The notes beneath the pieces are model-generated. The model was not told where the DNA came from, did not search any database, and saw only the letters and a list, made by a program, of their open reading frames with translations. Below, in pieces: positions 35,189 through 45,567 of a DNA stretch of 64,000 nt. Position 1 is the first letter of the stretch. Every line of letters starts with the position of its first letter. A program made the position numbers and the translations under genes. The DNA is from Tigriopus japonicus (lineage: Eukaryota > Arthropoda > Copepoda > Harpacticoida > Harpacticidae), in NCBI GenBank assembly GCA_010645155.1, contig JAAGOF010000109.1, forward strand, positions 1,238,006 to 1,302,005, read 5' to 3'.

Positions 35189-38100
35189 CTAAGCTTCCAA
35201 GGGCTTGTAGAGCACCACAGTCACACACTTCTTTCGATAACGAGTGGTTGTGCTCAACACGAGCATCTTATCTCGAATGGATTGGGCGTACAAATGATGG
35301 AGGGACACGTGACTGGGTTCGGGCAACAACACGGGATCTCCCATGTCCGAGAACTCCTTATTCAACAAGATTTGCAACAAATGAGGCGGCAGAATGGGCG
35401 GACCTTTGCTCTTATGTAGGTGCAAAATGTTTTCCGACGGCTTCTCCTGGCTCCAAGAGTCCCCTTGCAGTCGGTCCAGATCACTTTCTAATCCGGAGGT
35501 GCAACGATTGTCTTTGAGCGAGAAACTGTCACAAGCCAAGGCTTCGAACACGTCGTTATCGGTTCGTTCGACCGTGATCACATTCCAGATGCGGCCATCG
35601 CTCTCCCGTTTAATCGTGGGCTGTTTGGGGTCGTGGAGCCACTTATTGTGGAGATGGAACTTGAAGTACACCTCGCCCTCGGGACAGTCCAAGATGATAA
35701 TGAAATCTTGCTCGCCTTCGGGCCGACCCATGGTTTTGGTCTTCCAATTGGTCATGGTTCCGCTCACGAACATCTTTTCATCTGAAGACTTGGGAATTTG
35801 ATGTCCGGAGTAACGGAACACGGTGGGAATGAGTCGTTTAATCTCTTTTAGCTGCTCTTTTTGACGTCGAGCCAAGAAGGCCAAATGTCGGGATCGAGCC
35901 ACTTGACCACTGCCAATGGTCGAAGCTCGAACTCGAGCTTGAGGATGGACATCATCCGAATCGTCGCTCCTCTTTTCATGGGTTGGTGTGTAGATCTCCT
36001 CTGAAGGAATCTAGAAGGGAACGAAGAAAGAGTTACTACGTGAGATGGGCTTTTTTTCATGTGTCCCTTGGCTTCCCAGCAGGAAGACCAATAATAACTG
36101 GATTGCTTGGTCTACTACGATTTGATTGGACAAGGCAAATAATGATATGAGAACGTCGTAACAATGAGTCATGTCCTTCGAGGCTCGCTCTGTATTGTGA
36201 GAATCGAAGCATGTGAATACGTATGTGTATTTCGGTATTCAAGGCCGAATAGAACAAGACAGCCTTTCTTTGGCCATGTTACAAAGTGGGAGTGTATGAA
36301 AATGTCTAGCATGGGGTAGACAAGAACATTCATATACGTTTGGGGTCGACTAGGAAACATGTTGAGAGACATCATGAAAGAGAGAAGTAGGAGCCAAATT
36401 TCTGGTTCACGTCTCGCCTATTTTCGACATGCATGTCAGGGTGTGCTTTTAGAGCAAACACGGGATCGAGGACACCCGATGAAAGTGTTGTAAATGAATG
36501 TCTGAGGATAGGAGGCCACCGCAATAATCTCCAATCTGAAGTGGGGAAGGTCCTAAATCGACACGAATCAGCGCGGTCATGTCAACGTTTAGTTTTGACG
36601 TTTGGTTTCTGAGAAAACATGCCAATGGAAATGCATTTCCCGATTGGATCGACCCAGTCCTGTTCCATTAGGCTCGAAATTGCTCCCAAATAAAGCGTAT
36701 ATTCCTGCTTCAGGAAAGCTGTTTTTCAATTTGGGTTTGTTTTTTATCCAAACGTTCCAACTTGTCTCGTAAACACGACCTTGTCTAAGTTTGAAAGGCA
36801 CTTTCTCTGGTTTGAAATTTGTTCCAAATTCCACTTAGTTATTGGTGCCAAGGAAATTGCAATTTCTCGGCATCAAATGCACAGAATTTGCAACGAATAG
36901 CCTCCGTTAGGATTTCTGGTCCTTTGAGAGATTTGCTCTAGATCTTTTCTCTAAGCTTTCAGGTTCGTGACATCTCCAGGGGAAAATGAGGCCATACCGA
37001 AGAGAGAGCTTTTTTGGCTTTTTCTTGGTAAGTGGAATTGGACCATTTTTAGTCAAGTTTTTGTGAATGGCTCGCACCGCCTGACGAATCTAGCACTACT
37101 AAAAAATAGATGAACAAAGGAGTAAGGAAAGTACATTTCCACACACATGAAACTGTACTCGATTCAAAACTCTTGTCTCACTTTTTAAGTGTCTCGGAAG
37201 ACTGCGTGAACTGAGACATACAAGAGCGTTTCTATTTGCTTCTTAATTAAATAGGATCACTCACTCACTGCCTTAACCACAACAACATTCCATCAATACC
37301 CCCACCACCCTCATCTCTCATTCTTATCCAGGAAAAATGCATCCAAATGTGTCGGTTACTTCGACTGGAAGCTCTTTTTTAGATCCAGTTTGTGCTTGTG
37401 ACTTCAAGATAACACCTCAAGAGGGGTTGCCTTTCGAAGAAATCTCCTTTATCAAGCTCTCAAGATAGCAAACCAACGCCTAATTAGACGTCTTGAACAC
37501 AATCATGCTCAAAAAATCGTGGGCGACGACTTCCATATCACCATCAGTCCCAACAAATGACGGCATTTGCTCGGAAGTTTGCTGCCATGCCTGCCACAAT
37601 TCTACCATATGTGCAATGCAAACGCACGCCCACCCTCTCCTCGAACTTGAAATGATGTTGGTGCTCAGGTGGCAGAACCATTGAATGAATGTACTTTCCT
37701 TGGCAGCTAGTGAGCCATCTTGGCCTTCCAGCGAATCTTCGATGGTAACAAAAAGCAAACGAAAAAAAGGACCCCAAGACCTGACCTACTTTGAGATTCA
37801 CCGGCATGTTCCATACTTTAAATTCCTCTGCCTTACCGAAGGGGGTCCCGCTGTTTCCACTTTGAGATGAATGGGACCTTCCTGTTCGCCACTGCTTCGT
37901 CGGGATCGTCGACCAGGCAGAAACGAGCTCATGTCCATGGAAGGTCGACGAATCCGAGGCAGATGGGGACTCTTCGTCAGAGCATGCTGGACCACTTCGA
38001 TCACATCCTTGACCACTTGGGCTCCATTCTCGATGGACGACCTTCGGCCCGCACTGCCTGAGCCGCTTGTGTTGTCATCCGAAGGATCCGAACCCTTCTC

Positions 38101-39079
38101 CACGTCCATGCTCGAATTGATTACTGCGGCCCGGCGTTGTTGTGGAGGAAGATCTGATGGCTGTCCGCTGGCCTGAGAGGGTCGAGGCCCGCCCGATGGT
38201 CCTCCTGAATTGAGTAAGGCAGGCGCTGGCTTCTCGACGGTCGGTGTAGGGACCGTCGAACTGGCTTGAGAGGGTTGGGATTGCGTGGAAAACTGCGAGA
38301 AGATCGGGGGACGGTGTTGTGGGGCCAAGGAAGAAGGTGGCTGCGCGGAAGCGTGCGAACTCGGAGGGAGAGCTAAAAAAACACAGAATGTTAGTTCATT
38401 GCTCGAATCTAAGACATTTGGTACGTTCAATTAGGATATATCGACCGGCAGACAAGACGGACGAGGTTTTCTTCGCATCGGGGCAACCTCTCAAGAATAC
38501 ATGGGCCAACTATCTGCAGAAGAATGTTCATGCAAACTGGGGGAACAGCTCATGGGAGGGTGCACCCAAAAGGAGAAGGGACAACAACGACGTGCACCAG
38601 AAATATCGGACAACGGAAAGCGGGGGAGCGAAAGCAGATTGTTCCGGATGCTTTTTACCGGTAGATGAAGCACGCTCACGCGCCATCGGACAAAGAACAA
38701 ATCGCTTAGTGACAGGACATAATCACCCAGGTCTCATTTCCCAAATTCCTACCATGATTTGCAACCCGACGCAGGAATGTTAACCTGTTAAAAGCAGTTA
38801 AATGTACCATCACTCACGTAAATTTTTGGCGAATTTCGAGCCTTTGGGTGATGCGGGTGCAAGTTTAGCGGCTGCCGCTTTAAGAGCCGCACCAGGTCCT
38901 GATGCGATTCCATTGGTAAGTTTGCCCCGATCATCCGTGGAATACGCTCTCGTGACCGGAATGTGAGCAGGGAGCTTTTTGAAAGGGTTCTCCGAGACAC
39001 TTCGTTGATTGGGGTCCTTCCGATCTCGGGTGGGTGTGGCTCCGCCAGAAGGCGATGATCCACTTTGTTGATTTCCCAT
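35189..39079 (-). CDS. PRKAB: AMP-activated protein kinase, beta regulatory subunit
   Basis: Three exons (minus): 39079-38818, 38372-37837, 36010-35189; phases agree, giving 539 aa, about twice the human length. The start MGNQQSG keeps the N-myristoylation glycine (human MGNTSS). About 270 added residues, rich in Ser, Pro, Gln and Ala, precede the conserved part. The carbohydrate-binding module (CBM48) follows: VFRYSGH, GTMTNW, FKFHLHNKWLHDP and WNVITV, with the two glycogen-contacting Trp, Lys and Asn in place. The C-terminal ASC domain is clear: PPILPPHLLQILLNK, LLPEPSHVSLHHLYA, then YKPLEA. It scaffolds the alpha and gamma subunits of the cellular energy sensor and ties it to glycogen and membranes. 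The donor TCG|GTAAGG at 37837 is the one that keeps the frame. An acceptor lies 7 nt before the ATG. Confidence 0.93.
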
Positions 39080-40742
39080 TCTGATACTGAAAACAGAATG
39101 TCAATGAGAAGATGCAACGAACAATAGTCCGTTTGTCTCTTGTGGAGAAAGGCGATTGAATTTCGCGGATGAATAATTCACAATTCAACGATTGGCACTG
39201 TCTAAAATTTTGCTTACTTCTCCGGAACAGAAAGCTCTAAATAAATGTACAACGAATCAAGAAACTGATGCCGTGAATCCTGTGAACTCTTGTCAAGCAA
39301 GCCAGGTTCAATACGCAATAGCCGAATAGGAGATACAGACAGCATGGTCAGATTTAATTCCAGTTTAACGAAAAAAGTGAGGGCCACAAAGCCGGAAATG
39401 ATATGAAATGAGATCACATGAGTATGCCAACAATCCGATATGTAAGCGGAAGTGAAAGTTCCGTAATAGCATCAATTCCCTTCCAATCGCAATGACAACG
39501 TTGGGTTGTTTTTTTAATGTCATTATCACCGAGAGGTGTTATTTTCCTGTTCTTTCAAGATGAGTTTCAGAACTTTTCGAGCCTCACTTGTCACGAATGT
39601 ACGTATCTAATGTTCCTTGACATAGACTCTGACAAAAAAATATAGTTAACAACTTCCAGATCACTTACCCAGAATGAATTTAAATGGATGATTAACACGG
39701 GCTTCCACGGACCTGTCTTGTAAACGACTTGGTGCACTCACTCAACGACGAGGCTCACCACAGGTCAACTCACTCAAAAGGTAGAAGAAATAGCGTAGGG
39801 CCCCTTGATTCACATTTAGTGTTCTATCTTCACGTGGACGATGGTTGCTTGTTACTTGTCTGACATCTATTGTGCACACGGTCTATCTCGAACCACCAGA
39901 TAGGTAATACAGTGCAGTAGTGGCACCTCTTGGCCTAAGGTCTTCTTTGGTCAGACAACCACGAACTGCCACGAACTTCAAATGGTATACCATGTTTTGG
40001 GGGATATCACCGTCCAACTGGGAAGACCGGCCTCAAATCCTTGTTTTTGTTCGTCCGAACGGACGGTCGATGATGAATACTCGCTCGCGATGATCCTCTC
40101 CAACTAAGTCTTTGGGCCGAGCCCATGGATCACGAGCACTCTTTCTCCCAAGTGCCCATAGACAGTCGGAAAAAACGTGGAGAGGAATGTACTAAGAATA
40201 CAGTATCAATGGTAGGGAAGGAATGCTTGGGCAGGGTTTTTTCCACCGATCTCGCTACAACATCGTCTTCGGTGTCAGGGCGAGCTTCCAAGGTTGATGA
40301 ATGTGTATGCCTTCAACAAAGTACACGCATGATGCAGACTTTAGTAGCCCATGATGATGTTGAAGGCTAGGAATCGAAGCAACATGAGCAATAAGCCTTT
40401 CTCGGTCAAGCTGCTTGTGGCTCAACCTTTGAGTATAAATAAACTGATTGGCAACTTTTCCGATCGGACGATGATAGTCCGTGAGAATCTGGCCAGAACC
40501 AGTTTAATTTCAACCTGCTCCGCCTTCGTTGAGAGGTGCCTGGCTTGCATAGCAGCCACTAGCTACATGGATTGGATAGTGGTCCTGTACCTTATCCATA
40601 TCCACCATCAATGGTCGTCCAACAGGTTGCTGGATAACCAAGAAAACGTCGTGTTGTTGACTCCAATTAAGACTTGGTCTGACGCAGAATTTAAGAAAAA
40701 TAGACATTGCCAGAGGTCTTTGTTTCCTTCGCCAAGTACATC
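39080..40742. other. Divergent promoter region, AMPK beta / PYCR
   Basis: The two genes point away from each other. A splice acceptor (TTCTGTTTTCAG, minus) lies 7 nt before the AMPK beta ATG. The plus strand carries an open frame of 131 codons (40351-40746) whose stop overlaps the PYCR ATG. No other gene is seen. Confidence 0.5.
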
Positions 40743-41703
40743 ATGAGTGCCAATCTAAGAGTTGGATTTATTGGAGCGGGCAAAATGGCCTCGGCCTTAG
40801 CTCAAGGCTTCATCAAAGGTCAGGCCGTCAAATCTGCTTCGCACGTGTCTGCCAGTTGTCCAATCGCTGACAAGCACCTTTTGGAACACATGAAGCAAAT
40901 GGGTTGTCAGACATTCCATTGCAATAAAGAGCTCATGGAATGCTCTGATGTGGTTATTCTGGCTGTCAAACCTCAGATTATGCCCTTGGTTTTACCCGAT
41001 ATCAAATCATTGGTCGCTGCCAAACTCATGGTGTCCATTGCTGCTGGCGTCAAATTGTCCCAACTTCAAGCAGATTTGAATCCAGATTCCAAGGTAAGAC
41101 AACTCTAATATTAATCAAAAAAAGAGCTTACACTTTATTGATTATTCATTTAGATTGTTCGATTAATGCCCAACACTCCATGTATTGTGCGAGAGGGTGT
41201 GTCAGTCTTTTGTTCCGGTCCTAAGGTCACAAAAGAAGATAGCCAGACCGTGAAGCAACTCTTTGGGACGGTGGGGCAAATCGACGAGGTCAAAGAATCC
41301 ATGATTGATGCGGTCACGGGCGTATCTGGATCGGGTCCTGCCTACATGTATTTGATCATTGGTAAGAGGGAATCTTGATCTCGCCGAAGTTTGAAGAAGA
41401 TCTATTCTCGCAACCTAGAAAATCCAACTGGCTTTGATTTTGCTTTCAGAGGCCATGGCGGATGGAGGAGTCAAGCAGGGACTCCCAAGGGATTTGGCTT
41501 ACAAATTGGCAGCTCAGACCATGGTTGGTGCAGGTCGAATGGTATTGGACACCAATACTCATCCGGCGGTATTGAAAGACGAGGTCTGCTCTCCTGGGGG
41601 TACCACTATCACGGCTTTGGACATGTTGGAGAAGAGTGGCCTAAGGACCAGTATCATGCAAGCTGTGGAAGCAGCCACGAAGCGATGCACTCAGATCTCA
41701 TGA
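40743..41703 (+). CDS. PYCR: Pyrroline-5-carboxylate reductase
   Basis: Three exons: 40743-41093, 41154-41361, 41450-41703, giving 270 aa, the normal size. The N-terminal Rossmann motif VGFIGAGKMASALAQGF binds NAD(P)H; LAVKPQIMP and the MPNTPCIVREG block follow. The C-terminal dimerisation domain has the P5CR signature region (AVTGVSGSGPAYMYLIIEAM, then LADGGVK-like and SPGGTTITAL). The enzyme makes proline by reducing pyrroline-5-carboxylate, the last step from glutamate or ornithine. The start follows the usual family N terminus. No AATAAA was noticed close to the stop; CATAAA near 41997 is a possible variant signal. Confidence 0.95.
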
Positions 41704-42123
41704 TCGTCTGTCTAGATTTTGTGTCTTTTTTTGACTGTGATCCTACTCTCATCCTGAGAACTGATGGTGCTATGCTCAGATGAGGAACGCATGTAAATTT
41801 GACAACAGTTTTGTGGCATCATCTTTATGTACTACTATTATTTGGAACTTGAAAGCGGATGCCAGATCTGCTAGAAACATTACATTTCTTATTTTTCCAA
41901 CTAGTTCGTCCTTTGTGCCGTTATGGCGAGGAATAATGTGTCCCAAAAGATCTGGGAGAGGGGCTTACTTGTCTAGGCCTGAATGATTTACGAGGGCATA
42001 AATTTCATGTTTTGGCTTCTTTGCCACGTGGAAATTTGAGCTTAAAAAAAGAGAATTGAGAAGAGTAACGGGAACAAAAATATTTTGAACAAAGTTAAAC
42101 CATGACAATTGTCAGATTACGAC
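41704..42123 (+). other. PYCR 3' region and upstream region of the next gene
   Basis: No gene is visible. A possible CATAAA signal lies near 41997, and a weak acceptor-like GTCAG ends at 42115, 8 nt before the next start. Confidence 0.4.
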
Positions 42124-42744
42124 ATGTGTTGTGCGAGATTAGTTGCATGGGCTCCCTTTTTCGTACTTTTACAAATTCAAGTGGGATGGAGCTCGAGTAT
42201 AATTCAAGAGAGAAGGTTTCAAATGATAAATGCCAAATGGACGGAGGTTCGCACGAATTTCATTCATCAAGAAATGCTCAGGAGATCCACACCATTGGCG
42301 TCAAATTGTGAAGATTCGTCTGCATCATACAAGAAAACCCTTAAACAATTTGTCCGCTATCAACTTTCCCAGGATTATTGGCAAAAGCTCGATTGGGTCC
42401 GGTTTCAGAACTTGACTCAAGTGCTGGAATTTGATCCGTTCTGGAACATTGGTCCCCTTTCAAGGACAAGAGGGAGATCTCGAGAACCCATTTTATTGGT
42501 GGACCTTCTTCACAAGGACCTTGCTGAGGGAGGGTCTTCAATTTCGCTCCATGCACTGCCATTCCCTTCGGAAATGACCTTTCAATATGCATTCCGCAGG
42601 AACAAAAGAGCGGCGGAACAACAAATGCGAGGAATTTTGCCCGTATTTTACTTCCCACTTCACATTGGCTCCTCTCAGACATTAAGTATGATTTTACGAC
42701 TTGATAGAACTTTACGAGCCAGCCAATGCGATCATTTGGGTTAG
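42124..42744 (+). CDS. Unrecognised protein with signal peptide, 206 aa
   Basis: A single open frame of 206 codons in an AT-rich setting where such length is unlikely by chance. I do not recognise the family. The N terminus (MCCARLVAWAPFFVLLQIQV) looks like a signal peptide ending near WSSS. The mature part is basic, has few cysteines, and contains dibasic sites such as RRNKR followed by AAEQQMRG and, earlier, RTRGRSREP. That would fit a processed secreted precursor, but no amidation-type peptide repeats are seen. An out-of-frame ATG lies at 42102; a CAG at 42113-42115 would remove it if used as an acceptor. Minus-strand overlap gives a shorter 139-codon frame, which I take as its shadow. Confidence 0.45.
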   Translation: MCCARLVAWAPFFVLLQIQVGWSSSIIQERRFQMINAKWTEVRTNFIHQEMLRRSTPLASNCEDSSASYKKTLKQFVRYQLSQDYWQKLDWVRFQNLTQVLEFDPFWNIGPLSRTRGRSREPILLVDLLHKDLAEGGSSISLHALPFPSEMTFQYAFRRNKRAAEQQMRGILPVFYFPLHIGSSQTLSMILRLDRTLRASQCDHLG

Positions 42745-44009
42745 ATATGAGGACTTTCATGAGTAAGGAACAGTGGATGGTTAATATTGATAGGAATAAC
42801 TTATATAAAATATTAACACGTACTATGGCTCAATTTCAAGTTTCAATTGAGGAGTTGATATCCCTCTACAGTTGACGCTTTCCCATGCTTAAATTACAAA
42901 TGCAGTCAATGATTTCCAATTTATGCTAATTGTGGTATTTGGATTCTGAGCTGAAGGATTTTTCGTGAACGATGACAGCTAGACGGAAGTAACGTACAAC
43001 AGGGAGATATTATAAATTCTCAGGTCCCGATCATTTTTCATCGATTGAAGTCGAAACTTTGGTGAGAATCTTGCTTAACTCTCTGGGAGTCGGATTTTCA
43101 GTTTCGATCTTGTTAAAGGTTTTATGGCCTCTCCTGAGGAGAGCTCGATTGCTCAAGTTTTCTTAGACAAATAATACGTAGTTTTCACAGACTGCCAAAT
43201 TGACTAATTTTGATTAAAGCAGGGATTTCATTCCTAGCTTGATAAAATTAAGTGTGGTGCATAATGGCTGCTTAATATGTGTTGCTTTACTTTGCTTCAA
43301 TTTTGTTGTTCAATTGGTATGTCCACTTTTCGGAACCACAAATTCCTTTGCGGATTGTTACTTTATGTGATAATGTTTCAAATGTCATTTTAAGCTTAAT
43401 GCTACATTAAATGAAACGGTTTGTATTTCTTTCTTTTGAAGTTTCTCATTTGAAAGCTAAGACATCCGTACAAGACTAAAAGTAAATGCATTTGTTTTCG
43501 AGATGAACTTTGCAAATTCTTTTAACGGGAGAAGATTTTTATTGAAACGACTTTTAGTTGCATCAACAATCATTTTTTGTAGAAGCATGAGAGAAAAGAA
43601 GAAAAATCAAAAGAAGATAAAAAAAGAACAAAAGATATGTGCGTATGTTCTGTCAAAAGCAATTTATTAATATAAACCAGCACACAAAATGTTTGTACTT
43701 CGGGCTCAAGTGGCCACTTTTGACAAGTACTGTAAGGTGGAAACATCATGTAAAATGGAGCTCATTTATTTTTTCTTTGTACTCGTCATTTTTATCCGAC
43801 CTGATTAAGGCATGTTTCTACTTTTGCGATATGTTGTAGAACTTGGTTCCTGACCCTATAAATTAGTCTCAACCTCTTCAATTTAAAAATTTTGATTCAT
43901 GAGAACCAGGGTGTCCCATTGAAACGTATTGAAGAATCTGAACAAACTTTTCCTTTTGAAAGGAATCATATGCCCCAAACTAAAACAAACCAAAACTAGT
44001 TGTGGTTGC
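42745..44009. other. AT-rich intergenic, no gene seen
   Basis: Only short frames. A TATAAATT at 43857-43864 lies about 150 bp before the PAN-domain gene and is a candidate promoter element. Confidence 0.45.
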
Positions 44010-45472
44010 ATGTCATTGTTCTTTTTGTTTCCATTTGCCCCCAGAACCACAAAGTTGTGTCAGAACATAATTGCTACCGGCAAAACCTACAACAGTAACT
44101 AACTTTCTTTTAATTAGATTTTTGTCCCTTGGATTGTTTTGACAATGTTCAATTTTGTGGAAGAAATGTATCCAAATCAAGCCCAACCTCAAATCCACGC
44201 TCTTGCCAACGGAAATGTGCTCAATCCCCAAGTTGTTCCTATTTCACTTGGCAAATTCATCCCGGTTCCAATTGGGGATCATGCTCCCTTTATGACAACA
44301 AAGCTCCGTGCACGATGAAGGCCTCAGATTTAAACACCCTGTCTGGTCCACGGGAATGTCTGGAACCGTAAAGGATACGAACAAAACTAATTCGTTTATG
44401 AATCATGAAACTTTTAAGCCCTTATTCTTACCCACCAGGTGGTTCCATTTCAACTTTACTTCATGCTCATTCACACCTTGGGAAGTTCTTTTTGGGTCCA
44501 GGCCAGTTCCGCCCAGGTTCTCAAGTTATGAGCCAGATAAAGTTGGTGCATTGCGACAGTTGTGGGACAAAAAGCCAGTTCAAACACTGCCCAACAGATC
44601 ACCTCGGGACGATTGCAATTTATGGTCCACTGCCCTTTGTGGCTACAATTTAGCCATTTTGGCCAATGTACAAACTTTTGAACGGTGTCGACAGGTTTGC
44701 CAAGTGTTTGAGGATTGTTTCTTTTGGACTTGGAACCCTCAAAATCGGTTGTGTTTCATCAAAGATGAACACGCTAGATGTGGAAGACGTGATACTGTGG
44801 TGCTCGACGTTGTGTCTGGACCCAAAGATTGCGTGGGGGACCAATTCAGGTGAGGCCAATTAAGTTTCTCTGGCATGCAAAGTTTTGTAATTAGTGTGAG
44901 GACATTTCAGTTCCTTTGATCCAAGCAACTGTTCCCAACCAAGCAGTCTTTATTCCGAGTGTCTTCCAAGTTCCACCAATCAGACTCCAATACAAGATGG
45001 TGTGAGCCTAAGCTCAACTGAGGTAAGTTTGATATTTAATGACCAAATTCAAGTAAGTATAGCCACATGTTCCAACAGAAAACGTCCCCGACGTCTAACG
45101 GTGGAACAGGATTCCAATCACTTCAAACGGAACAAGGATCTTATCGCTTCGCAAAACCTCCTAGGCTGTCTTCAAATCCAAGTTCCACTTCGAGACTGCC
45201 ATCTAAGATCAGCACTGTCGCTGAGCTCGATAAGAGATCCTTAAAAACTATCACAAATCCAAAAGTGACTAGTACGGAAAATGAGCGTAAAAATTCGTTT
45301 CACCCCTTACATGATAATCGATTTTTCTCTTAAAGCGATGAGTCCCACAACTGATGGCCCTGAATGGATTTATGAATATGATTGGGTGTCTGTCTATGAC
45401 GTGAGCACCTCGAAACCAACAACAAAGTTAACGAAGATCAACAGATTTATTCCACCTTTGGCCAAGGCTTGA
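44010..45472 (+). CDS. Secreted protein with two PAN/apple-type domains
   Basis: Proposed exons: 44010-44058, 44118-44367, 44502-44849, 44911-45022, 45079-45286, 45336-45472 (about 367 aa). A short hydrophobic start (MSLFFLFPFA) suits a signal peptide. Two cysteine-rich units share one pattern: an early C-x(6-8)-CG, then a C-x3-C pair, C-x-YFTW or C-FFWTW, a cysteine before a hydrophobic pair, and a closing SGPREC or SGPKDC. These are PAN/apple-like modules, which bind proteins or sugars outside the cell. A third, Ser/Thr-rich tail without cysteines follows. The first donor (GTCAGA) is weak but gives a 59-bp intron with a good CTAAC branch site. If the last 49-bp intron is not spliced, the protein ends at 45333 (337 aa). 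Poly(A) signal at 45562-45567. Confidence 0.65.
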
Positions 45473-45561
45473 GGTGTCACCACTGTATTTTCAACTGCCT
45501 TCTTAGGATGATAAACGAGAACATGCATATTGGAGGGTCAAATTCGTGTGATTTTTGTAAC

Positions 45562-45567
45562 AATAAA
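45562..45567 (+). terminator. Poly(A) signal of the PAN-domain gene
   Basis: AATAAA 90 nt after the proposed stop at 45472. Confidence 0.5.

Noticed and set aside
37480..37807. Minus-strand open frames in AMPK beta intron 2 as an extra exon
   Set aside because: The donor at 37837 joins in phase to 36010 without it, and neither frame resembles AMPK beta.
37817..37836. Donor TTAAA|GTATGG as the end of AMPK beta exon 2
   Set aside because: It would shift the frame into an early stop; the donor TCG|GTAAGG at 37837 keeps the frame.
38319..38783. 154-codon plus-strand frame
   Set aside because: It partly mirrors AMPK beta exon 2 on the opposite strand and has no domain.
44059..44117. A 23-bp intron (44095-44117) in the PAN gene
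   Set aside because: Too short to splice; a 59-bp intron with donor at 44059 is the more realistic choice and keeps the frame.
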